64,000 nucleotides of DNA from RH-AL1 sp965277735 (GTDB lineage: Bacteria > Pseudomonadota > Alphaproteobacteria > Rhizobiales > Beijerinckiaceae), in NCBI GenBank assembly GCA_965277735.1, contig CBDIDO010000003.1, positions 2,604,001 through 2,668,000 on the forward strand, given 5' to 3'. A program made the position numbers and the translations under genes. Under the pieces are notes generated by a model that was not told where the DNA came from, did not search any database, and saw only the letters and a list, made by a program, of their open reading frames with translations. Shown piece after piece: positions 8,227 through 18,354 of this stretch (position 1 is the first letter of the stretch; every line of letters begins with the position of its first letter).

Positions 8227-8244
8227 ACGCGGTCGCGCCGCGCG

Positions 8245-8781
8245 CTAGGCTCGGCTCGCAAGCGAGGAGCCGGCGAGGACCAGGCGCTTGCGCCCGTCGC
8301 GCTTGCCGTCCGTGCCATCCGGCACGAAGCCCAGTCGCCCGAGCAGGCGCCACGAGGGCGCGTTCTGCGGGCGGCACTCGGCGAAGATGCGGCGACGCGT
8401 GTAGGCCTCGACGAGCGTAGCCAGCAGCCCGGCAACCGCCTCGGAAGCGAAGCCGCGGCCGTGGTGCGCGCTCGCGAACCAGTAGCCGACCTCGATCTCG
8501 TCCTCGCCCACGAGATGCGTGCCGATCGTGCCGATCAGCGTCGCCTCGCCCCGCGGTCGCACGCCCCAGAATGCGTCGCGGCCGTCGCCCTGCCCCACGA
8601 TCAGGCGCGCCGCATCGGCCAGCGTGAAGGGCGTCTGCAGGTCGGCGACGACCTCGGTGATCGCGGGCTCGTCGGTCATGGCGCGAAACGCGTCCGCGTC
8701 GCCCGACGCCAACTGACGCAGAGCGAGGCGCTCGGTCGCGATCGCGGGTAGCGCAAAGAGGCTGCAGTCCTGTCGCGGCAT
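8245..8781 (-). CDS. GNAT family N-acetyltransferase, RimJ/RimL type
   Basis: The 178-residue protein shows the RimJ/RimL layout: an early TERLALRQLASGDADAFRAM, IGTHLVGEDEIEVGYWFAS, the acetyl-CoA motif HHGRGFASEAVAGLL, and ECRPQNAPSWRLLGRLGF near the C-terminus. Relatives acetylate N-termini of ribosomal proteins or small amines; the target here is unknown. It sits immediately downstream of the HtrA-like protease gene (10 bases), so co-transcription is likely. Confidence 0.85.
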   Translation of the reverse strand: MPRQDCSLFALPAIATERLALRQLASGDADAFRAMTDEPAITEVVADLQTPFTLADAARLIVGQGDGRDAFWGVRPRGEATLIGTIGTHLVGEDEIEVGYWFASAHHGRGFASEAVAGLLATLVEAYTRRRIFAECRPQNAPSWRLLGRLGFVPDGTDGKRDGRKRLVLAGSSLASRA

Positions 8782-8791
8782 CGCGGGCGTA

Positions 8792-10189
8792 CTACTGGTT
8801 CAACACCGTGTTGATCACCTCGCCGCCGCGCAGCAGCGACAGCTTCCAGTAATAGGTGCGCGACGCCGTCGCCTTGACCAGATTGTCTGTCGTCTTGATC
8901 GGCACGTCGTTGATCGCGAGGATCAGGTCACCCTTCTGGAACGAGACGGCGGCGGCGTTGGACTCGGGGGCGACGCTGGTGATCACGACGCCGTCGCGAT
9001 TCTCGGGGCTCGACAGCTCCTCCTCGATCGCCGGCGACAGGTTGACGGCGGTGATGCCTGAGAACGGGCTCGCACCCGCGATCGTCACCTTTTCCGGCTT
9101 CGGCACCTCGGGGGCGCGCTCGAGCTTGACGTCGATCTGCTTCGACTTGGTGCCGCGCCGGACAGTGAGCGTCACCGTGCCGCCGATCGGTTTGGTGCCA
9201 AAGCGGAAGCCGAAGCTCTCGGGGCTCTCGACGAGCTTGCCGTCGATCGCGGTGATGAGGTCGCCGCGCTCGACGCCGGCCGCCGCCGACGGGCCATTGT
9301 CGACGACGTCGGTGACCAGCGCGCCGATCGGCCGGTTCATGCCGAACGTCTCGGCGATGTCGTAGGTGACGCCCTGCAGCGAGGCGCCGAGCCACGGCCG
9401 GTGCACGATCTTGTCGCCGGCCTTGGCGGCGGCGACGACGATCTTCACCATGTCGACGGGGATCGCGAAGCCGATGCCGACCGAGCCGCCCGATTGCGAG
9501 AAGATCGCCGAGTTGATGCCGACGAGCCGCGCATGCGTGTCGACGAGCGCACCGCCCGAATTGCCCGGATTGATCGACGCGTCGGTCTGCAGGTAGAAGG
9601 CCGACACGCCCTGCGCGACGTTGGTGCGCGCCAGCGCCGAGACGATGCCCTGCGTCACCGTCTGGCCGACGCCGAACGGGTCGCCGATCGCCAGCGCGAT
9701 GTCGCCGACCTCGACCTTGTCCGACTCGCCCATCTCCATCGTCGGAAACGGGCCCTCGCCCTTGATCTTGAGCACGGCGAGATCGTTGCGCTGGTCGCGC
9801 AGCACGATCTGCGCGGGATATTCGCTCTGGTCTGAGAGCGCGACCTTCACGTCGGTCATCTGGTCGATCACGTGGTAGTTCGTGACGACCAACCCGGACG
9901 GGTCGACGACCACGCCCGAGCCGAGCGAGCGCATCGTCTGCGAGCGCGGCGACGACGGCGCCCCCCCGAAGAACTGCTGGAAGACCGGATCATCGAACAG
10001 CGGGTTGCGCTGCACCTTCTCGGTGCGCGAGGCGTAGACGTTGACGACCGCCGGCGCCGCCTTTTTCACCACCGGCGCAAACGAGAGCATCTCCGCGGAG
10101 GATTGCGGCACCTGCTTCGGCTCGGCCGCTACGGGCACGGCGAGCGCCACCAAAGCAGCGACACAGAAGATTGATCGATTCAATCGCAC
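8792..10189 (-). CDS. HtrA/Do-family periplasmic serine protease
   Basis: This 465-residue protein has a signal peptide (about residues 1-23), a trypsin-like domain and two PDZ domains. The catalytic triad is H106 (VTNYHVIDQ), D136 (QRNDLAVLKI) and S211 (NPGNSGGAL). The PDZ carboxylate-binding regions follow near WLGASLQGV and GVVITSVAPESNAA. Such proteins degrade or chaperone misfolded envelope proteins. The GTG at 10189 has GGAG six bases upstream and places the signal peptide at the N-terminus, so I prefer it to another GTG at 10255. In many Rhizobiales a Do-like protease follows rplQ; here an opposite-strand MCP gene lies between. Confidence 0.92.
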   Translation of the reverse strand: MRLNRSIFCVAALVALAVPVAAEPKQVPQSSAEMLSFAPVVKKAAPAVVNVYASRTEKVQRNPLFDDPVFQQFFGGAPSSPRSQTMRSLGSGVVVDPSGLVVTNYHVIDQMTDVKVALSDQSEYPAQIVLRDQRNDLAVLKIKGEGPFPTMEMGESDKVEVGDIALAIGDPFGVGQTVTQGIVSALARTNVAQGVSAFYLQTDASINPGNSGGALVDTHARLVGINSAIFSQSGGSVGIGFAIPVDMVKIVVAAAKAGDKIVHRPWLGASLQGVTYDIAETFGMNRPIGALVTDVVDNGPSAAAGVERGDLITAIDGKLVESPESFGFRFGTKPIGGTVTLTVRRGTKSKQIDVKLERAPEVPKPEKVTIAGASPFSGITAVNLSPAIEEELSSPENRDGVVITSVAPESNAAAVSFQKGDLILAINDVPIKTTDNLVKATASRTYYWKLSLLRGGEVINTVLNQ

Positions 10190-10355
10190 GAGACGCTCCG
10201 CCCTTTCGTGAGGCACCTTTTCGAGGTCTAGAACCCTAAGGGCACTTTCCGCCACAAGGAAGACGGCAGGCCGCCTGTCATCGAAGTTTCATAAACTCTT
10301 AAGCCAACGCAAAGCTTGAGCAGCTACTGGTCCGCCATCCCCAACGGACCCTCAA

Positions 10356-12038
10356 ATGCGTCTCGCGATCGGGCACAAGCTCACCGCCATCGTCGTCATT
10401 CCGGCCCTGATCGCCGCTGCGCTCTCCGCGTTCGCCCTCGTCGAGGTGCGGCTCCAGACGCATCGATTCGAGCAGATCGGCCGGCTCGATGCCATGCGCG
10501 CGCGGACCGACGCTCTGCTCTCGACCGTGCAGGCCATCGTGATCGCGGCGGACGCGGTCGCGCTCGAAGCGGATCGTGCCGCTGCGAAAGGGCGCCTCGA
10601 ATCATTGCAGAGCGAGCTCGGCACGCTCGATTTGCGGCAGGCCGCCTTTTTCGACGCGGTCGCCCCCGTATTCGACAAGGACACGCGCACGCAGATCGCG
10701 CTGCGCCTCGCCGACTTCAAATCCTACCAGACCGACACGGCGCAGCTCGGGCTGACGATCGCGCCGCAGGCCGCCCAGCTGCAGGCCAACGATCCTGCCA
10801 CGATCGCCAATCGCGACGAAATGGTCGCCACATTGGATGGCGCCGCCAACGATCTCGCGCAACGCGCCGCGCACGAGCGCGGCAAAATCGAGAGCATGCA
10901 GCGGCAGACGACGGAGCTTCTCGTCGCCGTCCCCTGCGTCGCGATCCTCGTCGGCATCGCGCTCGCGATCTGGTTCGTCCGCTCGCAGCTGCGGCGCCCG
11001 CTGAACGTGCTCAAGGCGGCCATGGACGCGCTCGCGCACGGGGATCTCGACACCCCGGTGCGGCTCGACAACCGCAACGACGAGATCGGCCAGATGGGCC
11101 GCACCCTCACGATCTTCCGCGAGGCGCTGGTCAATCGCCGGGAGGGCGCGCGCGTCGACGACCTCAGGGCGCAGACGGCCGCGCGGCGCGCCGATGCGAT
11201 CGTCGCGTTGACGCGCAACTTCGAGACGCAGGCGACCGCGATGATGCATGCGCTGCGCGCCTCCGTCGCCGACATGGACGGCGCGGCGCACGAGGTGTCG
11301 GAAGCCTCGAGCCGCACGCAGGTCGAGGCGCGCCTGTGTCGCGAGGCAGCCGACGACGCGTCGCGGCTGCTCGGCTCCGTATCGGAAGCCGCGCACGACC
11401 TGTCGGTCGCGGCGACCGACATCTCGGTCCGGGTCGAGGCGACCTATGCGGCGGCACGCGACGCGCTGCTCGAGGCCGACGGCGGCGCGGCGCGGAGCGA
11501 CGATCTCGTCGCGGCGGCACGCGCCATCGGCGGCGCGGCGGACCTCATCGATGCCGTGGCGCGGCAAACCAATCTGCTCGCGCTCAACGCGACGATCGAG
11601 GCGGCGCGTGCGGGCGAGGCGGGTCGCGGCTTCGCGGTCGTCGCAGGCGAGGTGAAGTCGCTCGCCGAGCAGACGGCGCTCGCGACGGCGCAGATCGCGC
11701 GGCAGGTGGTGATGATCCAGGATGCGAGCGCCTCGAACGCCCGCGTCGTCGCCAAGGTCAGGGTCGCGCTCGACGCGGTCAACGGGATCGCCGCGAGCGT
11801 CGCGGCGGCCGCTCTCGAGCAGAACCGGTCGAGCGGCACGATTGCGGATTCGCTGCTCGGCGCCACCGATCGCGCGCGGCTCGTGTCGGGCAGCATGGTC
11901 TCGGTGACCGAGGCGGCGGCAACGAGCGATGCCCGCACCGCCGAACTCAAGACCCGGGCGGTGCGCCACTCGGATCAGGCCGACCGGTTGAGCGCAGAGA
12001 TCGCGCGCTTCGTGGGCGAGATCAGGCAGATCGCCTAA
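10356..12038 (+). CDS. Methyl-accepting chemotaxis protein
   Basis: A 560-residue chemoreceptor-like protein. TM1 lies at about residues 9-30, a mostly helical periplasmic sensor region at about 32-185, TM2 near 187-208 (VAILVGIALAIWFV), then HAMP and a signalling domain. The hallmark hairpin tip is VARQTNLLALNATIEAARAG followed by GRGFAVVAGEVKSLAEQT. It should signal to CheA/CheW at the membrane; the ligand is unknown and no che genes are nearby. It has no C-terminal CheR-docking pentapeptide. It is divergent from the protease gene and convergent with rplQ, only 22 bases away, and looks inserted beside the ribosomal block. Confidence 0.93.
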   Translation: MRLAIGHKLTAIVVIPALIAAALSAFALVEVRLQTHRFEQIGRLDAMRARTDALLSTVQAIVIAADAVALEADRAAAKGRLESLQSELGTLDLRQAAFFDAVAPVFDKDTRTQIALRLADFKSYQTDTAQLGLTIAPQAAQLQANDPATIANRDEMVATLDGAANDLAQRAAHERGKIESMQRQTTELLVAVPCVAILVGIALAIWFVRSQLRRPLNVLKAAMDALAHGDLDTPVRLDNRNDEIGQMGRTLTIFREALVNRREGARVDDLRAQTAARRADAIVALTRNFETQATAMMHALRASVADMDGAAHEVSEASSRTQVEARLCREAADDASRLLGSVSEAAHDLSVAATDISVRVEATYAAARDALLEADGGAARSDDLVAAARAIGGAADLIDAVARQTNLLALNATIEAARAGEAGRGFAVVAGEVKSLAEQTALATAQIARQVVMIQDASASNARVVAKVRVALDAVNGIAASVAAAALEQNRSSGTIADSLLGATDRARLVSGSMVSVTEAAATSDARTAELKTRAVRHSDQADRLSAEIARFVGEIRQIA

Positions 12039-12060
12039 CGGCTCATGCTCAGGCTCAGGC

Positions 12061-12480
12061 TCAGGCCGCCTCGTCTTCGTCGTGCACCTGCACCGGGCCG
12101 GAATCCTTGCCCTTGGCGGTGACGTCGCGGTCGACGAACTCGATGACGGCGAGCGGTGCGTTGTCGCCGTAGCGGAAGCCGGCCTTCAGCACGCGCGTGT
12201 ACCCGCCGTGGCGGTCCTTGTAGCGCGGGCCCAGCACTTCGAAGAGCTTGCCGACGAGCTTGACGTCCTTGATCTGCGCGATCGCCTGGCGGCGCGCATG
12301 CAGGTCGCCGCGCTTGCCCAGCGTCACCAGCTTCTCGACGACGGGACGCAGGTCCTTCGCCTTCGGCAGGGTGGTCATGATCTGCTCGTGCTTGATCAGC
12401 GCCTGGCACATGTTGGCGAACATCGCCTTGCGGTGCTCGTGGGTGCGGCCGAAACGGCGCTTCGCGTGTCCGTGATACAT
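12061..12480 (-). CDS. rplQ: 50S ribosomal protein L17
   Basis: L17 lies near the peptide-exit side of the large subunit. The 139-residue product begins with the conserved HGHAKRRFGRTHEHRKAMFA segment and has LIKHEQIMTTLPKAKDLRP. After the core it carries an acidic C-terminal tail ending VHDEDEAA. It is the last gene of the ribosomal block. It follows rpoA but is separated from it by a 150-base RIME-like repeat, which is unusual for this tightly packed pair. Confidence 0.97.
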   Translation of the reverse strand: MYHGHAKRRFGRTHEHRKAMFANMCQALIKHEQIMTTLPKAKDLRPVVEKLVTLGKRGDLHARRQAIAQIKDVKLVGKLFEVLGPRYKDRHGGYTRVLKAGFRYGDNAPLAVIEFVDRDVTAKGKDSGPVQVHDEDEAA

Positions 12481-12535
12481 CGGTGGCTCTCCTGATTATG
12501 CGGCCGCCGTGCCAAGGTACGGACCGTCGTTTCCT

Positions 12536-12684
12536 TCCTTCTCCCCTTGCGGGAGAAGGTGTCACGGCAAAGCCGTGACGGATGAGGGGTCTCGCCGCTT
12601 ATCGGTGACGGGCGAAGAGGCGGCACCGCCCCCTCATCCGTCGCCGCTCCGCGGCGCCACCTTCTCCCGCGAGGGGAGAAGGGA
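12536..12684. repeat. RIME-like element between rpoA and rplQ
   Basis: A full copy: terminal hairpin CTTCTCCCCTTGCGGGAGAAG, a second stem GTCACGGCAAAGCCGTGAC, GGATGAGGGG, a centre of about 35 bases, CCCCTCATCCG, a CGCCGCTCCGCGGCG stem, and the closing hairpin. It starts 5 bases after the rpoA stop in the transcript, so the mRNA between rpoA and rplQ should be strongly folded. Confidence 0.88.
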
Positions 12685-12688
12685 AGTG

Positions 12689-13705
12689 CTAGTAGTGCTC
12701 CTCGAAGCGCTTGGCCAGCTCGTCGATATTCTCCGGCGGCCAGCCGGTGACTTCCATGCCGAGGTGCAGGCCCATCTGCGCCAGCACTTCCTTGATCTCG
12801 TTCAGCGACTTGCGGCCGAAGTTCGGGGTCCGCAGCATCTCGGCCTCGGTCTTCTGGATGAGGTCGCCGATGTAGACGATGTTGTCGTTCTTCAGGCAGT
12901 TCGCCGACCGCACCGACAGCTCGAGCTCGTCGACCTTCTTGAGCAGCGCCGGGTTGAAGGCGAGCTCCGGGATCGACGGGGCGACCTCCTCGCGGCGGGG
13001 CTCCTCGAAGTTGACGAACACGTTGAGCTGGTCCTGCAGGATGCGCGCGGAATAGGCGATCGCGTCCTCGGGCGTCAGCGAGCCGTCGGTCTCGACCTGC
13101 ATGGTCAGCTTGTCGAGGTCGAGGTTCTGGCCCTCGCGCGTGTTTTCGACGCGGTACGACACCTTGCGCACCGGCGAGTACAGCGCGTCGACCGGGATGA
13201 GGCCGATCGGCGAATCCTCGTGGCGGTTCTGGTCGGCCGGCACGTAGCCCTTGCCGGTCGCGACCGTGAACTCCATGCGAATCTCCGCGCCCTCGTCGAG
13301 GGTGCAGATCGCGAGCTCGGGGTTGAGGATCGTCACGTCGTTCACGGAGCCGATGTCGCCGGCCGTCACCTTGCCGGGGCCGGTCTTCTTCAAGACCATG
13401 CGCTTCGGGCCCTCGCCCTGCATCTTGACGGCGATGTCCTTGATGTTGAGCACGATGTCGGTGACGTCCTCGCGGACGCCCGGGATCGACGAGAACTCGT
13501 GCAGCACGCCGTCGATGTGCACCGATGTGATCGCCGCGCCCTGCAGCGAGGAGAGCAGGATGCGCCGCAGCGCGTTGCCGAGCGTCAGGCCGAAGCCGCG
13601 CTCGAGCGGCTCCGCCTCGATCGTGGCGAGACGCTTGGCGTCCTCGCCCGGAATGATCTTGAGCTTCTCGGGCTTGGTCAGTTCTTGCCAGTTCTTCTGG
13701 ATCAC
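12689..13705 (-). CDS. rpoA: RNA polymerase alpha subunit
   Basis: RpoA scaffolds RNA polymerase assembly, and its C-terminal domain contacts UP elements and activators. The 338-residue protein begins at a GTG as (M)IQKNWQELTKPEKL. The N-terminal domain holds GFGLTLGNALRRILLSSLQG and the C-terminal domain holds TPNFGRKSLNEIKEVLAQMG. Length matches the family. The GTG at 13705 is preceded by AGGTG at suitable spacing and agrees with the universally short N-terminus; earlier in-frame codons are intergenic. Confidence 0.98.
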   Translation of the reverse strand: MIQKNWQELTKPEKLKIIPGEDAKRLATIEAEPLERGFGLTLGNALRRILLSSLQGAAITSVHIDGVLHEFSSIPGVREDVTDIVLNIKDIAVKMQGEGPKRMVLKKTGPGKVTAGDIGSVNDVTILNPELAICTLDEGAEIRMEFTVATGKGYVPADQNRHEDSPIGLIPVDALYSPVRKVSYRVENTREGQNLDLDKLTMQVETDGSLTPEDAIAYSARILQDQLNVFVNFEEPRREEVAPSIPELAFNPALLKKVDELELSVRSANCLKNDNIVYIGDLIQKTEAEMLRTPNFGRKSLNEIKEVLAQMGLHLGMEVTGWPPENIDELAKRFEEHY

Positions 13706-13844
13706 GGAGTTGCACCTTTCGTGATGCGGGCGGAAGGCCGGATCGCCATCCGCGTCGGTCTTGTCGTCCCCGAAATGTCGTTGCGTGGCGCCCCTGGACG
13801 CCACGTGGTTTGTTGGACGCGGCAGCGCCGCGTCCATGCCGCGA

Positions 13845-14234
13845 TCAGACGCGGCGGCGCTTCTTCGGGCGGCAGCCGTTGTGCGGGATCGGGGTCACGT
13901 CGCGGATCGATGTCACCATAAAGCCCGCCGCCTGCAGCGCGCGCAGCGCCGACTCACGACCCGAGCCCGGGCCCGACACTTCGACCTCGAGCGTGCGCAT
14001 GCCGTGCTCGGCGGCCTTGCGGGCCGCGTCCTCGGCGGCCATCTGCGCCGCATACGGCGTCGACTTGCGCGAGCCCTTGAAGCCCATCGTGCCGGCCGAC
14101 GACCACGAGATCGTGTTGCCCTGCGCGTCCGAGATCGTGATCATCGTGTTGTTGAACGACGAGGCGACATGCGCCACGCCCGACACGATGTTCTTGCGTT
14201 CGCGCCGGCGAACGCGGGTTGCATCCTTAGCCAT
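13845..14234 (-). CDS. rpsK: 30S ribosomal protein S11
   Basis: S11 forms part of the small-subunit platform and contacts mRNA near the E site. The 129-residue protein has HVASSFNNTMITISDAQGNT, SSAGTMGFKGSRKSTPYAAQ and the C-terminal DVTPIPHNGCRPKKRRRV, all typical. Length is normal. It lies between rpsM and rpoA in the alpha operon. A GC-rich hairpin lies in the 99-base gap to rpsM. Confidence 0.98.
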   Translation of the reverse strand: MAKDATRVRRRERKNIVSGVAHVASSFNNTMITISDAQGNTISWSSAGTMGFKGSRKSTPYAAQMAAEDAARKAAEHGMRTLEVEVSGPGSGRESALRALQAAGFMVTSIRDVTPIPHNGCRPKKRRRV

Positions 14235-14288
14235 ATAGTCACTGTCCTTCTGGCGCGCCCGTAATGCCAGGCGCTCGGGTTATGTTGA

Positions 14289-14312
14289 TTGATCCCCGCG
14301 TCGAGCGCGGGG
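14289..14312. other. GC-rich inverted repeat between rpsM and rpsK
   Basis: ATCCCCGC and GCGGGGAT pair around a 7-base loop in the 99-base gap between the rpsM stop and the rpsK start. No U-tract follows on the minus strand, so it is more likely an mRNA-stability or spacing element than a terminator. Confidence 0.4.
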
Positions 14313-14333
14313 ATGAACCTCGCTATCGCAAGG

Positions 14334-14702
14334 TTACTTCTTCTTGCCGGCGATCGGCTTGGCCTTGCCCTTGCGGGTACGGGCGTTGGTGTGGGTGCGC
14401 TGGCCGCGCACGGGCAGCTGGCGACGATGGCGCAGTCCGCGATAGCAGCCGAGGTCCATCAGGCGCTTGATGTTGATCGCCACCTCGCGGCGCAGATCGC
14501 CTTCGACCATGTAGTCGCGGTCGATCGCTTCGCGGATCTGGAGAACTTCGGCGTCGGTCAGCTCGGAGACGCGACGCGGCGCCGGGATCGACACCTTCTC
14601 GCAGATCTCGGCGGCCTTGGCGGCCCCGATGCCGTGGATGTACTGGAGCGCGATGACGACGCGCTTATTGGTCGGAATATTGACGCCGGCGATACGAGCC
14701 AT
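14334..14702 (-). CDS. rpsM: 30S ribosomal protein S13
   Basis: S13 sits in the head of the small subunit and contacts the P-site tRNA and bridge B1. The 122-residue product begins MARIAGVNIPTNKRVVIALQ. It contains the helix-hairpin-helix IHGIGAAKAAEICEKV and the basic tail GQRTHTNARTRKGKAKPIAG. Length is normal. It begins the alpha-operon portion, about 250 bases after adk. Confidence 0.98.
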   Translation of the reverse strand: MARIAGVNIPTNKRVVIALQYIHGIGAAKAAEICEKVSIPAPRRVSELTDAEVLQIREAIDRDYMVEGDLRREVAINIKRLMDLGCYRGLRHRRQLPVRGQRTHTNARTRKGKAKPIAGKKK

Positions 14703-14862
14703 GACTGTCCTTCTCCATGTGGCGCTTCCCGAGGGAAGCTTAAGCGGCCGCGTCCGGTGGAGTCCGGCCCTTGCGGCGCGAATCTGTCTGGTTTCATCGC
14801 TTCAACGAACGCAAGGCGACCCTCGGATGAGAGCCGCCAACGTCGGTCTGGAAGCGATGAAC

Positions 14863-14888
14863 GTCGGGCTAAAGTGTTTTAGCCCGAC
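14863..14888. other. Perfect stem-loop between adk and rpsM
   Basis: GTCGGGCTAAA (14863-14873) and TTTAGCCCGAC (14878-14888) form an 11-bp perfect stem with a 4-base loop in the 248-base gap between adk and rpsM. On the minus strand a TTGACC (14889-14894) abuts the stem, so a promoter or operator for rpsM-rpsK-rpoA-rplQ is possible, but no convincing -10 is visible. Function is inferred only. Confidence 0.45.
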
Positions 14889-14950
14889 GGTCAAGTCTCG
14901 GCGCAATATCGTGCGCGTCTTTCCGTCGTCCGTCGTGACTATGCCGGCTG

Positions 14951-15528
14951 CTACTTCCGCAGCACGGAGTCGATCGCCGCGGAGACCTCGTCGATCGAGG
15001 CCATCCCGTCCATCGTGTGCAGATCGCCCTGCCCGCTGTAGTAGTCGGACACCGGTGCGGTCTGCTCGCGATAGACGCTGAGCCGCTCGCGGAAGGCGTC
15101 GACATTGTCGTCCTTGCGGACCGGCTCGCCGCGCGCCTTGGTCTCCTCGACGCGCGTCTCCATGCGCTTGACGAGCTGGCCCTCGTCGACCTTGAGCTCG
15201 ATCACGGCGTCGAGTTCCATGTGCTTGCCCTCGAGCAGCTTGGTCAGCGCCTCGGCCTGCGGGACGTTGCGCGGGAAGCCGTCGAGGATGAAGCCGTTCT
15301 TGGCGTCGGGCTGATCGACGCGGTCGCCGATCAGCCGGATGACGATCTCGTCCGGCACGAGCTTGCCGGCGTTCATGATCGCCTCGGCCTGCTTGCCCAC
15401 CTCGGACTGCGCTCTGACGGCGGCGCGCAGCATGTCGCCGGTCGAGAGCTGCGGGATGGAATATCTCTCGGCGAGCCGCGCGGACTGGGTGCCTTTGCCC
15501 GCGCCGGGCGGTCCGAGAAGAATCAGTC

Positions 15529-15532
<4 letters not shown>
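14951..15532 (-). CDS. adk: Adenylate kinase
   Basis: Adk interconverts ATP + AMP and 2 ADP. The 193-residue protein has the P-loop GPPGAGKGTQ, IPQLSTGDMLRAAV, FILDGFPRN and VIELKVDEGQLVKRM. It is the short form: the LID region (VEETKARGEPVRKDD) lacks the extended domain and zinc cysteines of long-form bacterial enzymes. Its start overlaps the secY stop by 4 bases (ATGA), which suggests coupled translation; secY-adk is the classical spc-operon order. Confidence 0.97.
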
Positions 15533-16866
<1,334 letters not shown>

Positions 16867-16896
16867 GGGGTGCTCCTGGAACCTCGCCTGATATGG

Positions 16897-16923
16897 CCCT
16901 TCCCCCGCAAAGCGGGAGAAGGG
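16897..16923. repeat. Short RIME-type palindrome between rplO and secY
   Basis: CCCTTCCCCCGC and GCGGGAGAAGGG pair around a 3-base loop with one mismatch. This is the end-palindrome of the RIME-like family alone. It lies inside the ribosomal operon just downstream of rplO, where it could protect the upstream mRNA 3' end or cause partial attenuation before secY. Confidence 0.6.
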
Positions 16924-16936
16924 TGAGCCGCGGCTC

Positions 16937-17425
16937 TTACTCCGCCGCTTCGGCCTTTTTCTTCTTCTCGACGAGCAGCTTGACGCTGCCGCCGGCCTTC
17001 TCGATCGCGGCGAGCGCGCTCTTCGAGGCAGCAGCCACCTCGAAGACGAGCTTCGCCTTGAGCTCGCCGACGCCGAGGATCTTCACCCCGTCGCGCGGCT
17101 TCGAGCAGATGCCGGCGGTCACCAGGCTGTCGATCGTGACGGGCGCACCCGCCGCGAGCTTGCCGGCGTCGACGGCGGCCTGGATGCGGCCGACGTTGAC
17201 CTCGTTGTAATCGGTCGAGAAGGGGTTCCAGAAGCCGCGCTTCGGCAGGCGCCGATGCAACGGCATCTGGCCGCCCTCGAAGCCCTTGATGGCGACGCCG
17301 GAGCGGGCCTTCTGGCCCTTGACGCCGCGACCACCCGTCTTGCCCTTGCCGGAGCCGATGCCCCGGCCGACACGCATCCGGTCCTTCGAGGAGCCGGGAT
17401 TGTCGCGAATTTCGTTGAGTTTCAT
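16937..17425 (-). CDS. rplO: 50S ribosomal protein L15
   Basis: L15 is an early-assembly large-subunit protein with a long basic extension. The 162-residue product begins MKLNEIRDNPGSSKDRMRVG, then the glycine/lysine-rich GIGSGKGKTGGRGVKGQKAR typical of L15. It ends with a lysine/alanine tail (LLVEKKKKAEAAE). It lies 10 bases after rpmD in the spc operon. Confidence 0.98.
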   Translation of the reverse strand: MKLNEIRDNPGSSKDRMRVGRGIGSGKGKTGGRGVKGQKARSGVAIKGFEGGQMPLHRRLPKRGFWNPFSTDYNEVNVGRIQAAVDAGKLAAGAPVTIDSLVTAGICSKPRDGVKILGVGELKAKLVFEVAAASKSALAAIEKAGGSVKLLVEKKKKAEAAE

Positions 17426-17435
17426 CGACGCCTCC

Positions 17436-17645
17436 CTAGCTGACGACTTGGACGAGATGGCTGACCTTGGCGATCATGCCTCGGACGGCCGGCGTATCCT
17501 CGAGCGTCGACTGACGCCCGATCTTGTTGAGCTTGAGGCCGATCAGCGTCTGACGCTGCGCGGCGGGACGCCCGATCGGGCTGCCGGTCTGCTCGACCAC
17601 GAGGGTGGTCTTGCTCGAGGCCTTCTTGGAGGTCTTGCCAGACAT
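17436..17645 (-). CDS. rpmD: 50S ribosomal protein L30
   Basis: The 69-residue product contains LVVEQTGSPIGRPAAQRQTL, GLKLNKIGRQSTLEDTPAVR and GMIAKVSHLVQVV, the standard L30 pattern. A short Ser/Lys-rich N-terminus (MSGKTSKKASSKTT) precedes the core. It lies between rpsE and rplO, as in other spc operons. Confidence 0.97.
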   Translation of the reverse strand: MSGKTSKKASSKTTLVVEQTGSPIGRPAAQRQTLIGLKLNKIGRQSTLEDTPAVRGMIAKVSHLVQVVS

Positions 17646-17660
17646 GCTTGCACCCTCCCC

Positions 17661-18284
17661 TTACGCTTCGGCCGCGACGGCGTCGGCCGTCTCGGTCGGG
17701 ATGGCTTCGGCGGCCACATCGGCATCGCCACCCGGGCGGCGCGCCTGCAGCGTCGAGACCTTGATATTGCGGCGAGCGGCAACCGCGCGGGGCGAGTCCT
17801 CGCTCTGCAGGGCATCGAAGGTCGCGCGGATCATGTTGTAGGGGTTCGACGACCCCTGCGACTTGGCGACGACGTCGTTCATGCCGAGCGACTCGAAGAT
17901 GGCGCGCATCGGGCCGCCGGCGATGATGCCGGTACCCGCCGGCGCGGCGCGCAGGATGACCTTGCCGGCGCCGTGACGTCCGTGGACGTCGTGGTGCAGC
18001 GTGCGACCCTCGCGCAGCGGCACGCGGATCAGGCCGCGCTTGGCCGACTCGGTCGCCTTGCGGATCGCCTCAGGCACTTCGCGCGCCTTGCCATGGCCGA
18101 AGCCGACGCGGCCCTTCTGGTCGCCAACGACGACGAGCGCCGCGAAACCGAAGCGCCGGCCGCCCTTCACCACCTTGGCGACGCGGTTGATGTGCACCAG
18201 GCGATCGACGAACTCGCCGTCGCCGTCGCGATTGTTGTGACGGTCCCGGTCGCGTCCGCGCCCCCCGCCTCTGTCGTCTGCCAT
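17661..18284 (-). CDS. rpsE: 30S ribosomal protein S5 with extended termini
   Basis: S5 helps decoding accuracy and mRNA unwinding. The core shows VDRLVHINRVAKVVKGGRRF, the GHGKAREVPEAIRKATESAK segment and GTGIIAGGPMRAIFESLGM. At 207 residues it is longer than many bacterial S5 proteins (about 165). An Arg/Asp-rich N-terminus (RGGGRGRDRDRHNNRDGDGE) and an acidic Ala/Glu C-terminal tail account for the difference. It lies between rplR and rpmD. Confidence 0.97.
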   Translation of the reverse strand: MADDRGGGRGRDRDRHNNRDGDGEFVDRLVHINRVAKVVKGGRRFGFAALVVVGDQKGRVGFGHGKAREVPEAIRKATESAKRGLIRVPLREGRTLHHDVHGRHGAGKVILRAAPAGTGIIAGGPMRAIFESLGMNDVVAKSQGSSNPYNMIRATFDALQSEDSPRAVAARRNIKVSTLQARRPGGDADVAAEAIPTETADAVAAEA

Positions 18285-18354
18285 TTACTTCTCTCTCGTC
18301 ACTTGCGCGGGTGGGAAACCCCAGCCCGCTCGCTTCCGATTCCTTGCGGCGACC

